12,738 nucleotides of DNA from DATMBL01 sp050735975 (GCA_050735975.1 JBOHVS010000220.1:1-12738); one strand, 5' to 3'; positions 1 to 6,695 are shown, counted from the stretch's first letter. Numbers and translations are program-made. Notes: generated by a model from the sequence alone, not told the origin.

Positions 1-138
1 GGTGACCTCGCCCGTAAGCTCGAACTGCTCGTCGGTTGCCCAGCCCCAGCCATGGTGCGCCCATGCCGCTTGCGCCAAGAAAACTCCCGCGACCAGCGCG
101 AGCAGCGCCAGCCGTATTCGTTTTGATGCTGAATGCAT
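1..138 (-). CDS. Secreted DUF6152-like protein, 5' end only
   Basis: The first 46 codons of a minus-strand gene that runs off the left edge of the window. The ATG at 138-136 has a strong ribosome binding site (GGAGG, revcomp of 151-155 region) about 8 nt upstream. The N-terminus is a classical Sec signal peptide: basic residues K6, R7 and R9, then a Leu/Ala/Val-rich core (about residues 10-24), then an AWA cleavage site near residue 27. The mature protein begins HHGWGW, followed by an FELTGEV segment. That His-His-Gly-Trp start plus an LTG(E/T)V strand resembles the small periplasmic DUF6152 family, whose function is unknown. It is divergent from the gene at 478. Family assignment rests on about 20 mature residues and is moderate; export is well supported. 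Confidence 0.7.
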   Translation of the reverse strand, partial: MHSASKRIRLALLALVAGVFLAQAAWAHHGWGWATDEQFELTGEVT

Positions 139-477
139 TGCCAATTCCTCCACCTCGATGGTTAGTTTTATTTTAAAGCTTTAGACCGCTTAGTGCTACG
201 CAGAGGGAACAATTCTTACCCATCAGGTTCGAGGGCTGGATCAATCTGGCGCGGCGTGTCGAGGGCGTCCGGGTTCATTACGTTCGTGGGGCTGCCCCTC
301 AGGTATGCGAGGATATTGTCTGTGACCAGCGCTCCTGCGAAGGACTTACCGTCGCCGCTTTTGGCCTTGGTCACCGCGAACAGCTTGCTAACAACAAGTC
401 TGGAAACGTTCGATAAAATGAAGTAAGCAGGAAAAGAGTATAAGAATTCCAGCGCGCTGAGACGAGAGGAGTCCATT
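139..477. other. Divergent intergenic region
   Basis: This 339-nt gap separates the DUF6152-like gene (minus) from the Pht5/NMT1-like gene (plus). An AT-rich tract at about 163-182 is suitably placed for a promoter of the minus gene (a TAAAAT-like -10), but I see no convincing -35. On the plus side TAAAAT (414-419) and TATAAG (439-444) are possible -10 elements, again without a good -35. The plus gene has a clear GAGGAG ribosome binding site at 466-471, 6 nt before its ATG. The right two-thirds may hold an old minus-strand coding remnant, listed separately. Confidence 0.5.
216..476 (-). pseudogene. Possible small ORF or gene remnant, unknown
   Basis: An open minus-strand frame of 86 codons, not recognised. 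Its downstream half (about 216-362, ending in TAA) uses mostly G or C at third codon positions (about 35 of 49 by hand count). It reads as plausible protein: a GDGKSFAGALVTDNILAYLRG segment in two parts, then a Pro/Asp-rich tail ending PALEPDG. The upstream half has weaker coding character. The ATG at 476-474 has no ribosome binding site and lies only 1 nt from the start of the opposite-strand gene, so it is unlikely to be the true start. It may be the 3' fragment of a lost gene, or chance. Nothing in the neighbours suggests a role. Confidence 0.25.
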
Positions 478-1452
478 ATGGCAGGATTGAAGCTAACGAT
501 GGCGTTATCGCACTATGACCGCCACATTCCCTTCTTCGATGGTTCGGTGCAGGCTGAAGGTGTCGATCTCACAGTTCTCGAAGTCGGGCAATCCGAACCG
601 CTGAAACATGGCCGGGATCGGCACGAGCGGATGTTGAAGGGGGAGTTTGATATCTCCGAGCTGTCGCTTTCCTCCTATCTCATGGCCAAGAGCCGGAGCC
701 TGCCGTTCACCGCGATTCCCGTTTTTCCGCGGCGGCTGTTTAGTCTCTCACAGATGTGGGTCAATGCAGACGCCGGAGTACGCTCGCCGCAGGATCTTAT
801 CGGCAAGAAGGTCGGGCTCAGCACTTTCCAAACTACCCTTTCGGTTCTGGCAAAGGGTGACTTGCAGTCCGAATACAATGTGCCGTGGCGGAGGATGGAC
901 TGGATCGTAGCTAAGGAGGAGGCGGTGCCTTTTAAGCCGCAGGAGGGCGTAAAGATCGAGCTGGCCGCTCCGGCGAAGAGGATCGGCGCGATGCTGGAGG
1001 CCGGAGAGATCGAAGCATTGATGATGCCTCATCCGCCCCAGGAAGCTTTGCGGGGTTCAGCGAAGATTCGCCGTCTTTTCGCTGACCCAAAGCAAGAGGA
1101 GATCAAATACTTCGAGAAAAACGGCTACTATCCAATCATGCATGTGGTGGCTTTCAAGGATAAACTTCTCGCCAAGAACCCATGGCTTGCAGAGAGCGCA
1201 ATGAGCGCTTTTGAAAAGGCCAAACAGATCAGCATGCGCTATTATGACGATCCCAACTGGTCGCGCTTTGTCTGGGGACGTCATCTCTTCGAAGAGGAAC
1301 GGAGGGCCTTCGGCGACGATCCCTGGCCGTATGGTGTAAAGCGAAACCGGGCCAATTTGGAGCGGTTTGTTGGCTACTCCCTGGATCAGGGATTGCTGGA
1401 AAAGAAACTTGACGTGAACGAGCTGTTTGCGACGGGCACGCTTGATTCTTGA
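478..1452 (+). CDS. Pht5 / NMT1-like substrate-binding-fold protein
   Basis: A 324-residue protein of the family usually annotated as 4,5-dihydroxyphthalate decarboxylase (Pht5) or ABC-transporter substrate-binding protein; it has the periplasmic-binding-protein type II (NMT1/THI5) fold. Family hallmarks include a DISELSLSSYL segment (about residues 58-68), then FTAIPVFPRR (about 77-86), an RSPQDLIGKKVGL segment (about 102-114) and YYPIMHVVAFKD (about 217-228), where the family has an almost invariant PIMH. In Pht5 the reaction is decarboxylation of 4,5-dihydroxyphthalate to protocatechuate, but most homologues have no demonstrated substrate. There is no signal peptide or lipobox (it starts MAGLKLTMALSHYDRH), so a cytoplasmic enzyme or uncoupled binding protein is more likely than a transporter subunit, and no ABC permease or ATPase is present. 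The start is set by GAGGAG 6 nt upstream. yacG follows after 11 nt, probably cotranscribed. Confidence 0.82.
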   Translation: MAGLKLTMALSHYDRHIPFFDGSVQAEGVDLTVLEVGQSEPLKHGRDRHERMLKGEFDISELSLSSYLMAKSRSLPFTAIPVFPRRLFSLSQMWVNADAGVRSPQDLIGKKVGLSTFQTTLSVLAKGDLQSEYNVPWRRMDWIVAKEEAVPFKPQEGVKIELAAPAKRIGAMLEAGEIEALMMPHPPQEALRGSAKIRRLFADPKQEEIKYFEKNGYYPIMHVVAFKDKLLAKNPWLAESAMSAFEKAKQISMRYYDDPNWSRFVWGRHLFEEERRAFGDDPWPYGVKRNRANLERFVGYSLDQGLLEKKLDVNELFATGTLDS

Positions 1453-1463
1453 GGTAAATAGGC

Positions 1464-1667
1464 ATGCCTACACGGATAAAATGTCCGACCTGTCGCGCAG
1501 AAGTCCAGTGGGAAAGCAACCCCCATCGACCGTTTTGTTCCGAGCGTTGCCAGCTGATCGATCTTGGCGCTTGGACCTCAGAGAGGTATCGAATTCCCGG
1601 CCACAAATGGCAAGGAGATCCTGAGCGCGATGACGATGACGAGGATGGCGATGAAAAAGTCCGATAA
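1464..1667 (+). CDS. yacG: DNA gyrase inhibitor / zinc-binding protein YacG
   Basis: A 67-residue YacG-family protein. The four zinc ligands are C7 and C10 (CPTC) and C25 and C29 (CSERC), giving the CxxC-(14)-CxxxC spacing of the family. They are followed by the conserved LIDLGAW motif (residues 31-37) and a very acidic tail (DDDDEDGDE). E. coli YacG binds GyrB and inhibits gyrase DNA binding; the length matches the usual 60-70 residues. Here it follows the Pht5-like gene by 11 nt, and a GAGG overlapping that gene's stop codon serves as its ribosome binding site. The usual coaE/zapD neighbours are absent, so context adds nothing to function. A palindromic repeat begins 5 nt after the stop. 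Confidence 0.9.
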   Translation: MPTRIKCPTCRAEVQWESNPHRPFCSERCQLIDLGAWTSERYRIPGHKWQGDPERDDDDEDGDEKVR

Positions 1668-1672
1668 ACTGT

Positions 1673-1931
1673 GACTCCCGCAAAGCTGCAAAGGACGCCA
1701 AGAGACTCAATGAAGCAAATTCGAAGCACGAACTCCGAAGCTCGAAACAAATTTCAAATGAGCCAAAAATGAAACCACAAAGTTGCAAACGAGCCCGTTT
1801 ATCTCGCGAAAAGTCGCAAAGCCGCGCGTTGTCATTTCGACCGAAGGGAGAAATCTTTCTCAGATCCCTCGTATAGCCCGGGATGACAGGCCTTGGCCCG
1901 TCACTTTTGCGGGCTTGGCGTCTTGGCGCGA
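1673..1931. repeat. Repeat family A, copy 1 (composite, with other repeats inside)
   Basis: The spacer between yacG and lpxA is entirely repeat. The left end (1673-1702) has a CGCaAAGnnGCaAAG pattern ending GACGCCAAG. The right end (1914-1931, CTTGGCGTCTTGGCGCGA) is its imperfect inverse; by hand about 18 of 27 positions match when the right side is extended inwards. Between them lie a second left-end-like copy (1802-1826), a Tcgaa-rich segment (about 1715-1762) shared with 9800-9842, and a separate hairpin repeat (1830-1888). The same family occurs at 9760-9797 and 12612-12700. No protein is encoded. The inverted ends suggest a non-autonomous, MITE- or REP-like element. Confidence 0.75.
1830..1888. 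repeat. Palindromic TCATTTCGACCGAAGGGAG-type intergenic repeat
   Basis: The ends TGTCAT (1830-1835) and ATGACA (1883-1888) are perfect inverses. Inside, GAAATCT and AGAT around 1850-1876 can form an inner stem. The left arm resembles a widespread bacterial intergenic repeat of the form GTCATTTCGAnCGAAGnGAG, which I recognise from memory, not from a search. It is inserted within the family A element and could form a hairpin in RNA from either strand. Confidence 0.65.
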
Positions 1932-1953
1932 TAAAATAAATTAGAGAACTTTC

Positions 1954-2727
1954 GTGACCATTCATCCGACAGCTGTGATCGATAACCAAGCCGAGATCGA
2001 TGCTGAAGCAGAGATTGGTCCTTACGTGGTGATCGAAGGTCCGGTCAAGGTCAAACGCGACACTCGGATTATGGCGCATGCGTACCTTACCGGATGGACC
2101 GAAATCGGCGAGAACAACGAAATCCACCCCGGCGCCGTTTTGGGAGGCGCGCCCCAGGACAAAGCCTACAAGGGTGAAGAGACCTACCTAAAGTTGGGCG
2201 ATCACAACATAATTCGCGAGTGTGTGCAGATCCATCGCGGCACCGCGCCGGGCTCGTCAACGGTAATCGGCAATCACAACTTTCTAATGGCCACCTCACA
2301 CGTCGGCCACAACTGCAGGTTGGGCGATGAGATCGTCCTTGCCAACGGCGCGCTTCTCGGCGGCTATGTCGAGGTGGGAGATAACGTGTTTATTTCCGGT
2401 AATTGCGTCGTGCACCAGTTTGTGCGCATCGGTGCCTTCGCGCTTATGCGCGGTCTCAGCGCGACCAGCCGCGACGTGCCGCCTTATGCCATCGTCGACT
2501 GGCAGCACAGCGTTCGCGGGGTGAATGTCGTGGGGCTAAAGAGAGCGGGCTTCGATGAAAGGCGCATACGCGAGCTTCGAGAGGCGTTCCGCGTATTGTT
2601 CCGAAAGGGGCGCAACCTATCGCTGGCGATAAAAGAGGTCGAAGAGCAAGCGAGGGCCAACCAAGACGTGTCAGCCCTCTTGGAGTTTATCAAATCCTCG
2701 AAGCGAGGCGTCTGCTTCGGTGATTAG
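1954..2727 (+). CDS. lpxA: LpxA-type acyl-ACP--UDP-N-acetylglucosamine O-acyltransferase
   Basis: A 257-residue left-handed beta-helix acyltransferase (E. coli LpxA has 262). LpxA transfers 3-hydroxyacyl from ACP to the 3-OH of UDP-GlcNAc, the first step of lipid A synthesis in the cytoplasm. Hexapeptide repeats cover about residues 5-180. LpxA signatures include IRECVQIHRGT (about 87-97), catalytic His at H119 (SHVGHN; E. coli H125), VHQF with H154 (E. coli H160), G167 at the E. coli G173 hydrocarbon-ruler position, and a helical C-terminal domain starting RGVNVVGLKRAGF. The position equivalent to E. coli H144 is Y138 here. The start is GTG at 1954 with only a weak AGAGAAC upstream; the MTIHPTAVID beginning fits the family. 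It stands alone, without lpxD, fabZ or lpxB, and directly follows repeat A, so an LpxA-like paralogue is possible. Confidence 0.88.
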   Translation: MTIHPTAVIDNQAEIDAEAEIGPYVVIEGPVKVKRDTRIMAHAYLTGWTEIGENNEIHPGAVLGGAPQDKAYKGEETYLKLGDHNIIRECVQIHRGTAPGSSTVIGNHNFLMATSHVGHNCRLGDEIVLANGALLGGYVEVGDNVFISGNCVVHQFVRIGAFALMRGLSATSRDVPPYAIVDWQHSVRGVNVVGLKRAGFDERRIRELREAFRVLFRKGRNLSLAIKEVEEQARANQDVSALLEFIKSSKRGVCFGD

Positions 2728-3128
2728 CGCGTAGCGCTCGAGCTTCCCAGCTGGTTCTGAGCAGACTGAATGTCTTCCGGAGGAGGCGCGCCGACGAAGT
2801 AGATCGGCTCCGTGCCCTTCAGATGGCTCGGAGTAACCACGTAATGCCCGCGAACAGCAGGGTAGATGATATTATTCGCGACATCTGTTCTCCCCCCGCT
2901 CAACACGAACCCGATCCCCCCCGTGAGCAGACCCAGTCCGGCGTAGGTTACTTTCGCTGGTATATAGAAGACGTTCGCCAGCGCTGAGCCGACGCCGTAA
3001 CCTGCTTCTTCGCCAATCCCAGGTTCGCTTGCTTGAGTGGCAGAATCCGTTGTCTGCGCATACAGAGGCGAACAGGTCATGACGACAAAGAAGCCAAGGG
3101 CTAAGCCCTTAAAAAGATGTGTTTTCAT
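2724..3128 (-). CDS. Small secreted protein, unknown function
   Basis: A protein of 134 residues if started at the ATG at 3128-3126. A TTG 12 codons upstream also opens the frame, but it is the -35 box of the promoter, so I rejected it. From this ATG the protein has a clear signal peptide (basic MKTHLFK, hydrophobic core LALGFFVVM, cleavage after LYA near residue 24). The mature part has a Gly-rich hydrophobic section: GYGVGSALANVFYIPAKVTYAG in two parts, then LGLLTGGIGFVLSGG (about residues 56-81), which may be a membrane-associating helix pair. It then continues VRGHYVVTP and a Pro-rich end. Similar small exported proteins with a VxGxxVxTP segment occur in deltaproteobacterial genomes, from memory; function unknown. 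The 3' end overlaps lpxA by 4 nt, tail to tail. Confidence 0.72.
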   Translation of the reverse strand: MKTHLFKGLALGFFVVMTCSPLYAQTTDSATQASEPGIGEEAGYGVGSALANVFYIPAKVTYAGLGLLTGGIGFVLSGGRTDVANNIIYPAVRGHYVVTPSHLKGTEPIYFVGAPPPEDIQSAQNQLGSSSATR

Positions 3129-3135
3129 GGCTGCG

Positions 3136-3164
3136 AACATAGCGAACATTCGTGCTACTGTCAA
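3136..3164 (-). promoter_or_regulatory. Sigma70-type promoter, predicted leaderless transcript
   Basis: Read on the minus strand: a consensus -35 TTGACA (3164-3159), a 17-nt spacer, and a -10 TATGTT (3141-3136). An A/T-only tract (3180-3166) directly upstream could act as an UP element. The -10 ends 7 nt before the ATG at 3128, so initiation should fall at or within a base or two of the start codon, leaving no ribosome binding site. Confidence 0.7.
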
Positions 3165-3192
3165 TAATATTATTTTAAAACTACTCGCCGTG

Positions 3193-3300
3193 TCAGAACG
3201 GGTTGTCTAAAACCGGGCCGCGGTCGGACGCAATCGCCGGGGAATCGAGGGTATCGGCCAGAGCTGGGTTGAGTTCTTCCTGACTTCCAACTGTGGAAGT
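3193..3300 (-). pseudogene. Possible 3' remnant of an unknown gene
   Basis: An open minus-strand frame ends in TGA at 3195-3193. Its last 25 or so codons read as plausible protein (NPALADTLDSPAIASDRG, then PVLDNPF) with mostly G or C at third positions. Just upstream the frame enters the inverted-repeat element starting at 3335, and no start codon with a ribosome binding site is visible. This fits a gene tail cut off by repeat insertion, but the tail is too short to identify. Low confidence. Confidence 0.25.
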
Positions 3301-3439
3301 TGGGTTTAGGCAGGACGTTGAAAAAACTCTGTTTGCAGGCTGCTCAAAAAGACTCAGAGGCGAGACGCCTGTCTGCCGTGCGGGCACAGGCAGGCGCGAG
3401 AAATCGATCCTTCGGCTACGCTCAGAAGCTGTGAAAAAA

Positions 3440-3479
3440 TTAGCCGTTGCCCTTCGACGAGCTCAGGACGAACGGCTAA
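3440..3479. repeat. Hairpin repeat copy 1 (CTTCGACGAGCTCAGGACGA type)
   Basis: The stem TTAGCCGTT (3440-3448) / AACGGCTAA (3471-3479) is 9 bp and perfect, with a 22-nt interior. The reverse complement starts CCGTTCGTCCTGAGC, a motif I recognise as a very common bacterial intergenic repeat. It is a partner of the copy at 3505-3537 in the opposite orientation. Confidence 0.75.
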
Positions 3480-3504
3480 GTACTTAAATTCCCATTGTGC
3501 TATA

Positions 3505-3537
3505 CCGCTCGTGGTGAGCATGTCGAAGCATGAGCGG
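3505..3537. repeat. Hairpin repeat copy 2 (CCGCTCGTGGTGAGC type)
   Basis: The stem CCGCTC (3505-3510) / GAGCGG (3532-3537) encloses TGAGCATGTCGAAG. Aligned to the reverse complement of copy 1, about 19 of the first 24 positions match. The stem-base changes are compensated on the opposite arm. Confidence 0.75.
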
Positions 3538-3659
3538 ATTTTTTCACAGCCTCTCAGGACAGCCTGGAGGCGTACTCGCTGCAGTACGTTGGAGCGAGGC
3601 GATCGAAGCGCAACGCCTGCCTGTGCGTCGCACGCAGACAGGAAGCATATGAGGTTTTT

Positions 3660-6600
3660 TCAGCAGCCTGCTGGGAGGAAATAGCGCTCATAGCAAGCCC
3701 GGATCTTCTCTCGCCTGATCTCATAATCACGGAGCAGTTTGTGACCCGCTTTGGGCGAGGTTTTCTTGGCGGCCTTCTTTGCGCCATCATAACCGAGCGC
3801 CTGGGCGATGCTGTCGAGTCTGCCGGGTTCGCGCTCGAATCCCTCGATCGATTGGTCCCGTTCAAGGCGCAGGCGATGGTCGAGCTGGCGCAAGAAAAGA
3901 TAACCAGCGGAGAGCAGCTCGTAATCAGATGCTTTTAAGATCTTTTGATCATGCAACGCTTTCAAGGCCCGCAGGGTTTCTTTGCGCCGCAACTTTGCAT
4001 ATCGGTGCCCATGGGCCAGCTGAAGCATCTGAGTTAAGAACTCGATGTCTACCAATCCTCCGCGGCCTTTCTTAAGGTTAAAGCGGGTCTCGTCTTCGCG
4101 CGCCAGCTCTCTTTCCATGCGCATTCTTAGATGGTGAATCTCACCAATGCCTTGTGGGTCGAGCCCTTTCGCGTAGGCAAACCTCTCGGTGATCTTCTCG
4201 ATTTCTTTGCCAAGCGCCGGATCGCCCGCGACGAAGCGGGCTTTAATCAGCGCTTGCCGTTCCCAGAGGAGCGAACTCGTCTTGTGGTACTCGCGGAAAG
4301 CACCCAAAGAACTGACCAGCGGGCCGGATTTGCCCGACGGCCGAAGCTGCATATCGATCTTGTAAGCCACACCCTCTTCGGTTGGGGCTGAAAGATAGGT
4401 AATGAGCTTCTGTCCCACCCTCACGTAGAACTCGTGAGCACCCAACCTGCCTTGGGATGCGCCGCGGCTGTGCGCGTCGTCAGGAGCGTCGTAGATAAAG
4501 ACCAGGTCTAAATCGGAATTATAATCCAGCTCTCTCCCGCCCATTTTGCCCATTCCGAGGACAGCGAATCGGCCGTCAGGTATTGCTCCGAATCGTTGTT
4601 CTAATTCGTGAGCCGTCACCTGGAGGGCGATTTCCAAACAAGCCTCGGCAAGGGTGGAGAGCTGTTTAAGAACCGTCTCCAGACCCATCGCGCCCCCGAG
4701 GTCGTGCAGTCCGATGCGTATAAACTCTTCCGTTTTGTAACGCCGCAGGGAATCTAGCTTGACTTCCAAATCGTTTGTCTCGCTCAGCGCGGCGCCCAGC
4801 TCCGCCAGCATTTCATGTTTGGTCTTTTCGATGCGGGTGAGATCAACTCGGATTAAGGTGTCGATTAACTCCGGACGGTTAAGAAAAAGATCCGTGAGAA
4901 ACTGGCTGTCGGCAAACAGAGTGACGAGAAGACGCATCGTTTCCGGATTTTCAGCAAGGAGGGTAAGAAAACCCGTTCGGCCGCCGATTCGGTGGCTGAA
5001 CTTTGATAGATTGAGCACGGCTTGATCCGGGGCGCTCGATTTTGCAATCTCGGTTATCAAAGCGGGCCCGAGCGCGCGCATCACCTTAAGCCGTCTCGGA
5101 CTTGGGGGCGCGTAAACTTCGCCGTCGCGGATCTCAAAAAGGTTCTCGTAGGCTTTTGCCGGATCGGTAAAACCCGCTTTCTCCAGTTCCTGAATGATGA
5201 CCTCGCGCCGATCCAGATCGTTCCAAATAATTCCAACCCGGGAAGCTCCTTCGTCGCTGATTTCTTTCTGAGCGCCATAGAAGAGGCGATTAAAGATGCT
5301 ACGCACAGCCGTCGTGTGAGCGCGATGTTCCCGCCAGAAAAGTTGCCGTTCGGCGCGGTTGTTTCTGCGCGCGTAGCCCAGCCGGCGCGCCAGAGCCGTC
5401 TCCTCATCGGCTCCTTCCGGAATCGAGTGAGCGTGCGCCTCCTGGACCATTTGAACTTTGTGCTCGACTTGCCGGAGAAAACGGTAGGCGGCGGTCAGTT
5501 TGTTTCTATCTTGCGCGGAAATGAAATTGTGCTCCGCGAGCTGCTTAAGCGATGCGAGCGTGTTGTGTCCCCGTAACTTTGGTTCGTAGCCGCCGTTAAC
5601 GAGCTGCAGCGCCTGGGTGAAAAATTCGATCTCGCGAATGCCGCCGTAGCCCAGTTTAATATTTCTTTCTTTCTCTTGCGCGTCGAGCAGCTCGCTTTCA
5701 ATGCGCATTTTCATGTGCCGAAGCTCGTCGACCGTCGTATAGTCAAGATAACGGCGATAAATGAAAGGTTCGATGTCTTTTAGAAAACTCGTCCCAAGGT
5801 GCCGATCGCCCGCGACCGGCCTCGCTTTGATCAATGCGGACCGCTCCCAGCATTGGCCCCAGGATTCATAATAAAGCATGGCCGAGCCGGCCGACTGCAC
5901 GAGTGGGCCGGCAGTTCCCATCGGACGAAGCCGCAGATCGATGCGAAAGACAAAGCCATCCTCGGTGACCTTGCCCATCGCCTGGATGATCTTCTTACCG
6001 ACGCTGGTAAAAAAATTTCTCGGATCGGTCCTGCCCTTGGCCCCACCGGAACTTTCGCCTTCGTCTTGTTCGTAAAGGAGGATCACGTCGACATCGGAAC
6101 TGAAATTCAGTTCGCCGCCGCCGAGCTTTCCCATGCCTAAAATCACGAATCGGTTGGGCGTTTCCTTTCCCGGCAATTCGAGTGAACCGAATTCCTTTTC
6201 GACTTCCGATCGGCAAAATCCGTACGCAGCTTCAAGCGAAGCGTCAGCGAGCGCACTGAGCTCCCTGACCGTCTCCTCCATCGTAACCGAGGGTAGAAGA
6301 TCTCGGGCTCCTATGCGGAGATACTCGTGCTGCTTATATTGCCGCAAAACAGCGCAGAATTCGTCGAAGCAGTTCGATTGTCTTATTGCAGGCTCAAGTT
6401 CAGTCAGATGTTCGCTAACGGTTGTTTGCCGGATCTTGATCTGCCGCAGAAAAAGCTCAGGCCAGTTTTTTCCCCGGCGGATCAGGATTTCGCTGAGATA
6501 GGCGCTGGCGCCGAGAAGTCGAACCAGAAGGGCGAGTTGTGGTTCATTCAATTCTCTTAGCGATGTGAACCCCCCGGCTTCTATGAGGCTTATAAGATGG

Positions 6601-6695
6601 GATCGGGCGAGAGCAGGTGACGGGCTTGTGTTGATCAGCCGGTCGAGCTTCCGCCGCTGAGGAGCAGGCAATTGGAGGCGTTGCAAATCCTTCAC
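3660..6695 (-). CDS. glnE: Bifunctional glutamine synthetase adenylyltransferase / adenylyl-removing enzyme
   Basis: GlnE (1011 residues; E. coli 945-946) adenylylates glutamine synthetase when nitrogen is rich and phosphorolytically removes the AMP when it is poor, under PII control. Two nucleotidyltransferase domains are visible. The N-terminal adenylyl-removing domain has LGMGKLGGGELNFSSDVDV (about 186-204; D201, D203), RIDLRLRPMG (D253) and GYGGIREIEF (349-358). The C-terminal adenylyltransferase domain has VLGMGKMGGRELDYNSDLD (712-730; D728, D730), KIDMQLRPSG (D781) and KGRGGLVDIEF (876-886). All metal-binding Asp residues are present. The only start codon available is GTG at 6695-6693, with no good ribosome binding site; the frame stays open upstream to a stop at 6852-6854. 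The last residues (PAGC) and the TGA stop come from the right end of the outer repeat. No glnA or glnB is present here. Confidence 0.95.
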   Translation of the reverse strand: MKDLQRLQLPAPQRRKLDRLINTSPSPALARSHLISLIEAGGFTSLRELNEPQLALLVRLLGASAYLSEILIRRGKNWPELFLRQIKIRQTTVSEHLTELEPAIRQSNCFDEFCAVLRQYKQHEYLRIGARDLLPSVTMEETVRELSALADASLEAAYGFCRSEVEKEFGSLELPGKETPNRFVILGMGKLGGGELNFSSDVDVILLYEQDEGESSGGAKGRTDPRNFFTSVGKKIIQAMGKVTEDGFVFRIDLRLRPMGTAGPLVQSAGSAMLYYESWGQCWERSALIKARPVAGDRHLGTSFLKDIEPFIYRRYLDYTTVDELRHMKMRIESELLDAQEKERNIKLGYGGIREIEFFTQALQLVNGGYEPKLRGHNTLASLKQLAEHNFISAQDRNKLTAAYRFLRQVEHKVQMVQEAHAHSIPEGADEETALARRLGYARRNNRAERQLFWREHRAHTTAVRSIFNRLFYGAQKEISDEGASRVGIIWNDLDRREVIIQELEKAGFTDPAKAYENLFEIRDGEVYAPPSPRRLKVMRALGPALITEIAKSSAPDQAVLNLSKFSHRIGGRTGFLTLLAENPETMRLLVTLFADSQFLTDLFLNRPELIDTLIRVDLTRIEKTKHEMLAELGAALSETNDLEVKLDSLRRYKTEEFIRIGLHDLGGAMGLETVLKQLSTLAEACLEIALQVTAHELEQRFGAIPDGRFAVLGMGKMGGRELDYNSDLDLVFIYDAPDDAHSRGASQGRLGAHEFYVRVGQKLITYLSAPTEEGVAYKIDMQLRPSGKSGPLVSSLGAFREYHKTSSLLWERQALIKARFVAGDPALGKEIEKITERFAYAKGLDPQGIGEIHHLRMRMERELAREDETRFNLKKGRGGLVDIEFLTQMLQLAHGHRYAKLRRKETLRALKALHDQKILKASDYELLSAGYLFLRQLDHRLRLERDQSIEGFEREPGRLDSIAQALGYDGAKKAAKKTSPKAGHKLLRDYEIRREKIRACYERYFLPAGC

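Larger units (their letters stand above)
3428..3550. repeat. Inner inverted-repeat element nested in the outer one
   Basis: GCTGTGAAAAAAT (3428-3440) and ATTTTTTCACAGC (3538-3550) are perfect 13-nt inverses bounding a 123-bp unit. Inside are two hairpins, 3443-3477 and 3505-3537, separated by 27 nt. The position within the outer element implies a later insertion, or a compound element. Confidence 0.8.
3335..3671. repeat. Outer inverted-repeat element (about 337 bp, MITE-like)
   Basis: The left end GCAGGCTGCTCAAAAA (3335-3350) matches the inverse of the right end TTTTTTCAGCAGCCTGC (3655-3671), with one mismatch in the core. The similarity continues inwards: both arms contain a CCTGTCTG block and an ACAGGCAGGCG block at corresponding distances, so the terminal inverted repeat is roughly 70 nt. 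A smaller element is inserted inside (3428-3550). The right-hand portion also has an AGGCGTACTCGCTGCAGTA segment typical of such repeats. No transposase is encoded, so it would have to be mobilised in trans. The right end overlaps the last codons and stop of glnE. Confidence 0.8.

Noticed and set aside
1673..1931. CRISPR array
   Set aside because: The repeated words are inverted and irregular; there are no evenly spaced direct repeats, and no cas genes are present.
1468..2127. A 219-codon minus-strand open frame
   Set aside because: It runs antisense through yacG, the repeats and the lpxA start, with no ribosome binding site or recognisable domain.
3162..3164. TTG start for the secreted protein, 12 codons upstream
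   Set aside because: The TTG is part of the TTGACA -35 box, and the signal peptide is proper only from the ATG at 3128.
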